This document shows, one piece after another, positions 59,283 to 64,000 of a stretch of DNA of 64,000 nucleotides. Within the stretch, counting starts at the first letter, position 1. Every line of letters starts with the position of its first letter. A model generated the notes under the pieces. The model did not search any database. It was not told the origin of the DNA and was given only the letters and a program-made list of their open reading frames with translations. Source of the DNA: Allacma fusca. Taxonomy: Eukaryota; Arthropoda; Collembola; Symphypleona; Sminthuridae. The stretch spans positions 47,169,067 to 47,233,066 of the forward strand of contig OX359245.1 of the NCBI GenBank assembly GCA_947179485.1, in the 5' to 3' direction. Made by a program: the position numbers and the translations under genes.

Positions 59283-60638
59283 TCATAACGCAAGCTGTGT
59301 TTGGGATTCGTGTAATACACGTTCATTGCATCCTTCAAATTTGAGAGATTGCAAGAAGGAGCGTGACTTATGGAACTTCTTTAAACATTTATTTCGATTA
59401 TAAATTAACTGCCGAATATTATCATCCAGCCATGGACATGGTTTTCCTTGGACACGTATATTTCGTAAAGGAGCGTGCTTATCAACTACAGCCATAACTT
59501 TAGCTTCAAATTGGGACCATACAAATTCATTTGTTGCATGAAGATCGTTGGTTAGGTCAGCTCTTAGTAGCTCTGCATTTAAGTTTTCCCAGACAACATT
59601 CTTGAAACTTCTTATGGAAGCAACATTTGGTCTATATTTTAGTTTCGGACTTTTGACTACTATGTATATCATATCATGGTCAGAACTAAAAGGAAGCGTT
59701 CCGTACAAGGAGAGTTTTTCTGGCACAGAGGAGTAAAAATGGTCAATAAGAGTTGCACTTAAATCACTCTTAGTCTTGCGTTTTGCTATTCTTGTTGGGG
59801 TATTTATTATTTGTGTTAATCCGAACTGTTTGGTTACCAATTGTAGCATATATGCTTCAGTCTTTGTGTGGGCTAGATCAATGTTAAAGTCACCGGCAAC
59901 AAAAGGGTCAAAATTATCTGCTCGAATATTTGTTAATAACTCATCAAAGCAGTCAACAAAGGCTGGTGAATATACGGAAGGGGGCTTATATACACATACC
60001 AAAATAAATGGTTTAAGGTACGGTGGCCAGATTTGTATACATGTCACTTCAACCTCGGTTGGGAATTTGACATTGTAATTTAGTTCTAAATATTTCATAG
60101 CAACAGATGTGTATATAGCCGAACCACCTCCTAATCTGTTTTTTCGATCATGTCGTATAAGGTTGTAGCCTGGAATATTATAATAGCCGTCAGGTACATC
60201 CTCTGTCCATTTTGTCTCTGTACACATTAAGGCATCTATCTTATAGAGATCAGATAACATCCGAAGTTCACTTAACTTTACTAAATTCAGGCTATTTGCA
60301 TTTATATGTACTAGCTTCAATCCTTTAGTTGTTTTCAGCTGTACATCTGCAGTAAATGATGCGTTTATAATAGGTATCTCGTTATTGTCACAAGTAAGAT
60401 TACCCAGTGGATTTTCAATTGTTTCAAGTACCACAGGGCTGCCTTTATCTTCACAAATAACACATTTCCATGATTTAGACTTCACTAATTTATGAAAGTT
60501 ATAGATAGAAGGGCGCGGAGTTAGGCAAATACGATGGAATAGAAGCAAGCAGTCACAATGAATGGCCAGTTGGAATTTTTTTACAACTTTATGGCATATT
60601 GCACAATTAGGGTGTTTCTCCATATTTGCATACGACAC
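59283..60638 (-). pseudogene. LINE ORF part 1: PHD-like finger and AP endonuclease
   Basis: The frame starts MSYANMEKHPNC and opens with a Cys/His-rich zinc module (CAICHKVVKKFQLAIHCDC, HRIC, CVICEDKG), a PHD/RING-like arrangement known from several LINE ORFs. From about residue 105 an apurinic endonuclease fold follows, with LVHINANS, CTETKW, GGGSAIYTS, VCVYKPPS, AGDFNIDL and SSDHDMI in the right order. All catalytic residues expected for EN (Glu in ETKW, Asp/Asn in GDFN, Asp/His in SDH) are present. It would nick the target to prime reverse transcription. The frame ends in TGA at 59283; the next part continues in the same frame. Confidence 0.88.
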
Positions 60639-60890
60639 AAATAGTAACTAGCGAGGTGTGATATAGCACTGAACACAGGTAAATGGACTTAGAACAGATA
60701 TTGTAGACTGAATTAAGCAAAGCACTGGCTAGTAAGATAAGGTAAGGAGAGGAAAGGTAACCATATTCTGGACAAGAGGCAGGACAACCTACCTGGAGCT
60801 TGTCCAGAACTGGAATGAACCAACGTTTGCTTCCTTTGTGTGGTCTTCTCCCTCGGTTGTTCGCAATTCCGCAACACGCATTCTAGAAAC

Positions 60891-61232
60891 TGGTGATGCC
60901 AATGGTCTGGTCTGATCCAGATTTTATGAAACTGGTCTGATCCAGTCGTTCGGACCAGACCAAAGACCATGCTCCGGATCATGGTCCGGAAAACCATTGA
61001 GAGCATACAAATAATCACATTTTATCGCGTCAAATTCTTCTTTTATCCCCAGAAAAATTTCAGTTTTAATTTTCTCCATGGGATTTCTTTAACTGATAAA
61101 TTTTCGTTTGAGACCACGGTCCTGTGTTCACATCTGGTCTGGTACTGAAGCTGGACTAATTATATCTGGTTTGGTCCAGGTGTGAATCAGACAGAACCAG
61201 ACCAATAACGGACACGACCATTGACATCCCAA
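60891..61232. mobile_element. hAT-like element, GGTCTGGTC word family
   Basis: Ends read TGGTGATGCCAATGGTC and GACCATTGACATCCCAA (14 of 17 bases complementary). An 8-bp duplication CTAGAAAC is at 60883-60890 and 61233-61240. Arms consist of TCTGGTCTGATCCAG and its complement. It lies in the 5' untranslated region of the LINE, so it is younger than that LINE copy. No coding capacity. Confidence 0.85.
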
Positions 61233-62189
61233 CTAGAAACTATGCCTGCAGAGATATGCGCAGAAGCTGGAGCTCACTTTCATTTGGGGTGACTGTTGTG
61301 TATTCTGTAAATCGTCGTGCTTCAAAATATTCTAATTTGTCATCATTTTTTTACAAAACTGTAGACGTAAATTGTCCGGTGAGACTAAAAAAAGGAAAAA
61401 ACCATGTGTGAACCCGAATCTGAATTTAATAAATACAACGGAAATTGAAAATCTTAGTTCTACCCGTTGGAGCGTTTTTGCGACTTTATACTACAAAGTT
61501 GTAAGGTTCGAGTATTTGAAATCCAAGTTCGGTTCGAAAGATTTAGGGACCCGACTTTCAAGTATCAGATCAAGTTCGGGTTTAGCAAAGATTACTTGCA
61601 AGATATTACTTGGTATGACAAGTAATTCCTGGGACCCGAAACGCAAAGTTCCGGTACTGACAAATATCTACTTGAAAGTTCAAGTGCGGGTCAAGTTCAA
61701 GTTCGGATCCTCAAAATACTTGACCCGAACGCAGGTCTTGTCACATCCACACGGAACAGTCACCTGGCGTGGAAGTTATAGAAATTAAAATATGACATAT
61801 TGTTATCTCTCAAGCAATATCGCCATTTATAGCAAACGTTTAAAGACAGGGCTGACATTAATGTCACCGAAATTTGTTTTTTAATTTTAATACCAGATGG
61901 CACCAACTTTTTTTAACTGTGTTTGAAAAATTTATCACGGATTAATTTATCAAGAGTCCGGGGGGGGCAAGTCTCAGATTATTTGTTCTTGGCGAGACAA
62001 AATATAGACATTTTAGTCGAAAAATTAATGAACTTGAATATCCCGCCCGAATTTCGATTAGGATTTTGAGATTTTAAGTTTTAATAATAATAGGTAAGTA
62101 AGAGAGAAAGACTTTATTGACACTGCTTCTCAATAGACGTAGCCCTTGTGGACTCAACAATTTTCAATTAAGTAACTAATTTGTATAAT

Positions 62190-62700
62190 TTATGACTTAT
62201 AAAGATGATTATTACAAATTAATGCACTGTTCTTAAGAACTAAAAATACTATTTCTTCAATAACTTTCATTGGTATCCTAAATCGTTTTAGGAATGATAC
62301 AAAAAAATTTGAAATTGTCACTCGTGCCCCAATGTACAGTCCAATTGTTTCCGCTGCTTTTAAATTGAATTTTGATCGAAAGTAGGGGATGCATGGATCA
62401 TAAATTGATTTCTTTTCTTGATTCACTTTTTCAGGCTGGTGAATATCTTGTTCCATTCTTATTGTTGGATTTAAAATGTATCCTTTTCTAGAGTTTGGTT
62501 CAATAGCAAGAATGTCAACTCTTCTGCTTGTCCCATTTTCCCACTTCTTCTTGTACTATATAATTATGTTCTTTAAATTGTGTAGCTATCAATGAGCGAA
62601 TGCTGTGATGACGATTATTACGTAATAATTCACCTCTGGGGCATTTACCAAGGATATGTCCTAAGGTTTCAAACTCATTGCAATATCAGCAATGGCTATT
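62190..62700 (-). pseudogene. R2/R4-type LINE zinc knuckle and restriction-like endonuclease
   Basis: At 62641-62691 the minus strand reads C-stop-Y-C-NEFETLGHILGKC, i.e. CX2CX7HX4C with a TGA inside the first pair. In another frame from about 62535, RRVDILAIEP and GYILNPTIRMEQ follow, then from 62456 a frame with KSIYDPCIPYFRSKF and ETIGLYIGARVTISNFF. The D...E/D pattern of a PD-(D/E)XK nuclease is visible (VDILAI, then a P-T block). This domain nicks the target in R2-like elements. It is broken by the stop and at least one frameshift. Confidence 0.75.
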
Positions 62701-63071
62701 ACCTTGGCTGTAATCCGGATTGGTTTTATTAGGCAATACGTGTCCGTTCATTTTGATTGCATTTATCCATTCAGATGTTGATAACCCAAATTTATTAGTT
62801 ATCCATTTGTTAGCAGTGGGACATTCGGAAAATTGTGCGACACCTTGCCCTTTACTTGGAAGCTTACTTCATTTTTCTTATTCTATCTTTTGCAATTCAT
62901 TCCTAATAAGTTTACATTTCTTTATTTCTGTTTTGGTTGCTGTTTGTCAATGTTTTTCATTGATTCTTCTATATTGCTTCCTGAAGTATCTTCATCATGA
63001 TAGATTTCTACAAGAGATGATTTGATTTCTTCGGTCATATTTAGATTATCCAAACATTTATTTTTTCATTG

Positions 63072-63290
63072 TTAAAATTTTCTTCTTTTGTTAAAAAGAA
63101 CTTCAATACCACTATTTTGTAGATTGTCACATGCATTATAATTTTGAAACTTTGCTTCCCATGCTGTTTTAATAATTCCCAATCCTTTTACCTTTCTACT
63201 AGAATAAATCATAGCGTCAGGGGTTGTTGTTGGTATTTGCAAAATTAAGGATTTTATCCACTTTATCAAAGAATGAAGGCGAAATTTTAT
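63072..63290 (-). pseudogene. R2/R4-type LINE thumb region
   Basis: Continuing in phase after the TAA, the frame reads LIKWIKSLILQIPTTTPDAM and GLGIIKTAWEAKF. This matches the block where R2-like proteins have a W-LP-T-P pattern followed by GGLGI. It ends with TAA at 63072. Confidence 0.75.
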
Positions 63291-64000
63291 TTAAGGGAAT
63301 ATGTTGTTTGGCCAGATAAATTCATTAATGATATTCAATTTTTGGTCTGGATTAAGGAATGGAGTTGCAACTAGTCTTTCAATTTGGCCTCGAAATTTAT
63401 GGAGTAATGTTTCTGCATGACAAACTATTTCATCATTAAAATTCATACCAAGATACTTCACCATTTCTTTAGCTCCAATGCACTTGATCCGAGTATTTTC
63501 ATTGAGAATCAGATCATCTCTACATAATTCTCCTTTTACCTGACTAATACATTGGGATTTTCTAGAATTAATTTGAAGTCCTAATTCATTGTAAAGTCCA
63601 ATAAATGTTTGGTTGAGAATGATGGCAGATGTACGAGAGTTCGCTGAAATGTCCGAATCATCAGCGAAATTTTGGAGAGTTTCATTTGGGAAGTCAGGGT
63701 GAAGCTGGAAGCAATACATACTTTTTACAGATGGTTCATTTAATTCCATAATCTCGTCAACAACTGCGTTGTTATAGATCCATGGGGATTGTGGTGCCCC
63801 CTGCATTACACCACATTTGAAAAATATTTTTTGAGATTTGCCTTTAATTGTATTGGTCCGTGTGTAATTCTCAATCATGAAATTAATGGTAAGGTTTTTG
63901 AGTGCTGTTGGTCCTCTTCTAGCTTGAATCCTATTTGAAGCATGTAAGTGGCCTATCTTATCAAAAGCTTGAGTAACATCAAAGAATGTATTAGTGTAGT
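63291..64000 (-). pseudogene. R2/R4-type LINE reverse transcriptase (partial at the window edge)
   Basis: The minus-strand frame is open to the window edge. It shows FFDVTQAFDKIGHL (motif A with its Asp) near 63970, then CGVMQGAPQSPW (template-grip block), NFADDSDISANS (catalytic FADD), LGLQINSRKSQC and KYLGMNF. The thumb start (LNPDQKLNIINEFIWPN) fits R2-like RTs better than CR1/Jockey ones. A TAA at 63291 interrupts it, after which the same frame continues. Confidence 0.87.

Larger units (their letters stand above)
57184..61450 (-). mobile_element. APE-type LINE (CR1/Jockey-like), minus strand
   Basis: The 3' end is at 57184-57210, where the minus strand ends in AAATCAAATCAAATC repeats after a short untranslated region. 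Flanking ATCCTAGTTC (57174-57183) and ATCTTAGTTC (61451-61460) are probably the target duplication, which puts the 5' end near 61450. The single reading frame (PHD-like finger, endonuclease, RT) is intact except for a TGA, a TAA and one frameshift. Untranslated 5' sequence (60.64-61.45 kb) contains a hAT-like insertion at 60891-61232. The copy is defective but little decayed. Confidence 0.85.
56917..61739. mobile_element. hAT-like element, CAAGTTCAAGTTCGG word family (split by a LINE)
   Basis: Ends read CAGAGCTGCG on the left and CGCAGGTCTT on the right (8 of 10 bases complementary), flanked by a perfect 8-bp duplication GTCACATC (56909-56916 and 61740-61747). The left half (56917-57183) and right half (about 61451-61739) together give about 560 bp, filled with TCAAGTTCAAGTTCGGGT words in both orientations. 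A LINE and, inside it, another hAT-like element separate the halves. No transposase sequence is seen. Confidence 0.85.
55855..62098. repeat. Dispersed repeat S, copy 2 (carries a nest of elements)
   Basis: Bases 55855-56916 and 61748-62098 align in the same direction with 35.2-38.53 kb. Between them lies the hAT-like element 56917-61739 with its own insertions. The LINE starting at 62.1 kb begins where copy 1 continues (AATAATAATAGGTA then TTTATAATTT), which marks the LINE end. No gene belongs to the repeat itself; an 89-codon frame at 56679 is not conserved in copy 1. Confidence 0.8.
62099..64000 (-). mobile_element. R2/R4-type LINE with restriction-like endonuclease (3' part; runs off the window)
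   Basis: On the minus strand RT, thumb, a CX2CX7HX4C zinc knuckle and a PD-(D/E)XK-like endonuclease follow in order, the architecture of the R2/R4/NeSL group, with the endonuclease after RT. The 3' end near 62099 is set by the break in repeat S. The 5' part lies beyond 64000. At least one stop and two frameshifts are present in the visible part. R2-type elements usually sit in rRNA or other fixed genes; here the copy sits in dispersed repeat DNA. Confidence 0.85.

Noticed and set aside
61372..61788. 138-codon + frame over the right half of the CAAGTTCGG element
   Set aside because: It spans element junctions and the word array, and shows no domain.
1..64000. tRNA, rRNA and spliceosomal RNA genes
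   Set aside because: I looked for T-loop and A/B-box-like sequences and conserved rRNA blocks while reading and saw none I could support; a dedicated scan would be decisive.

Overview
The window is eukaryotic, AT-rich, largely non-coding and packed with transposable elements. Two Ty3/gypsy LTR retrotransposons, an APE-type LINE with a PHD-like finger, an R2/R4-type LINE, a pogo/Tigger-like element, Tc1/mariner transposase pieces and many hAT-like elements point to an invertebrate animal, most likely an arthropod; I cannot name the species. No intact host protein gene is convincing. The best host-like traces are a broken C2H2 zinc-finger gene (about 49.8-50.2 kb, minus strand) and a possible exon with a helix-turn-helix (54.32-54.55 kb).

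Layout: 1-5.5 kb is decayed long-period repeat with hAT-like insertions. 5.5-13.7 kb is gypsy element 1 (gag, protease, RT, RNase H, integrase; several frameshifts). 13.7-23.3 kb is the same repeat background with two hAT-like insertions. 23.3-32.1 kb is gypsy element 2, better preserved, with a clear -1 frameshift signal at the gag end and a long extra reading frame after integrase. 32.6-33.4 kb is a pogo-like element with perfect termini. 34-40.5 kb holds a long imperfect inverted repeat enclosing two hAT-like elements, one with a transposase remnant. 42.5-43.6 kb is an internally deleted LINE copy with a 14-bp target duplication. 43.7-47.1 kb is repeat background again. 48.6-52.4 kb carries mariner-like pseudogene pieces and the zinc-finger pseudogene. 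53.1-55.4 kb is a tandem array of ~180-bp monomers. 55.9-62.1 kb is a second copy of a 1.4-kb repeat carrying a hAT-like element, inside which sits a LINE, inside which sits another hAT-like element. 62.1-64 kb is the 3' part of an R2/R4-like LINE running off the window.

Two patterns stand out. First, at least eight different hAT-like non-autonomous families share one architecture: short termini of type (C/T)A..G, 8-bp target duplications (most perfect), and arms built from one family-specific short word repeated in both orientations. Several families have different words. Second, a short module (GTGGCGTGAA followed by TAAAYATTTTAGAAA) recurs about two dozen times, apparently always on the + strand, across most of the window. 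This suggests that the background between the named elements is a very old tandem repeat rather than randomly scattered copies.

All similarity statements come from reading the sequence by eye. Divergences, exact element ends and family assignments need alignment searches.
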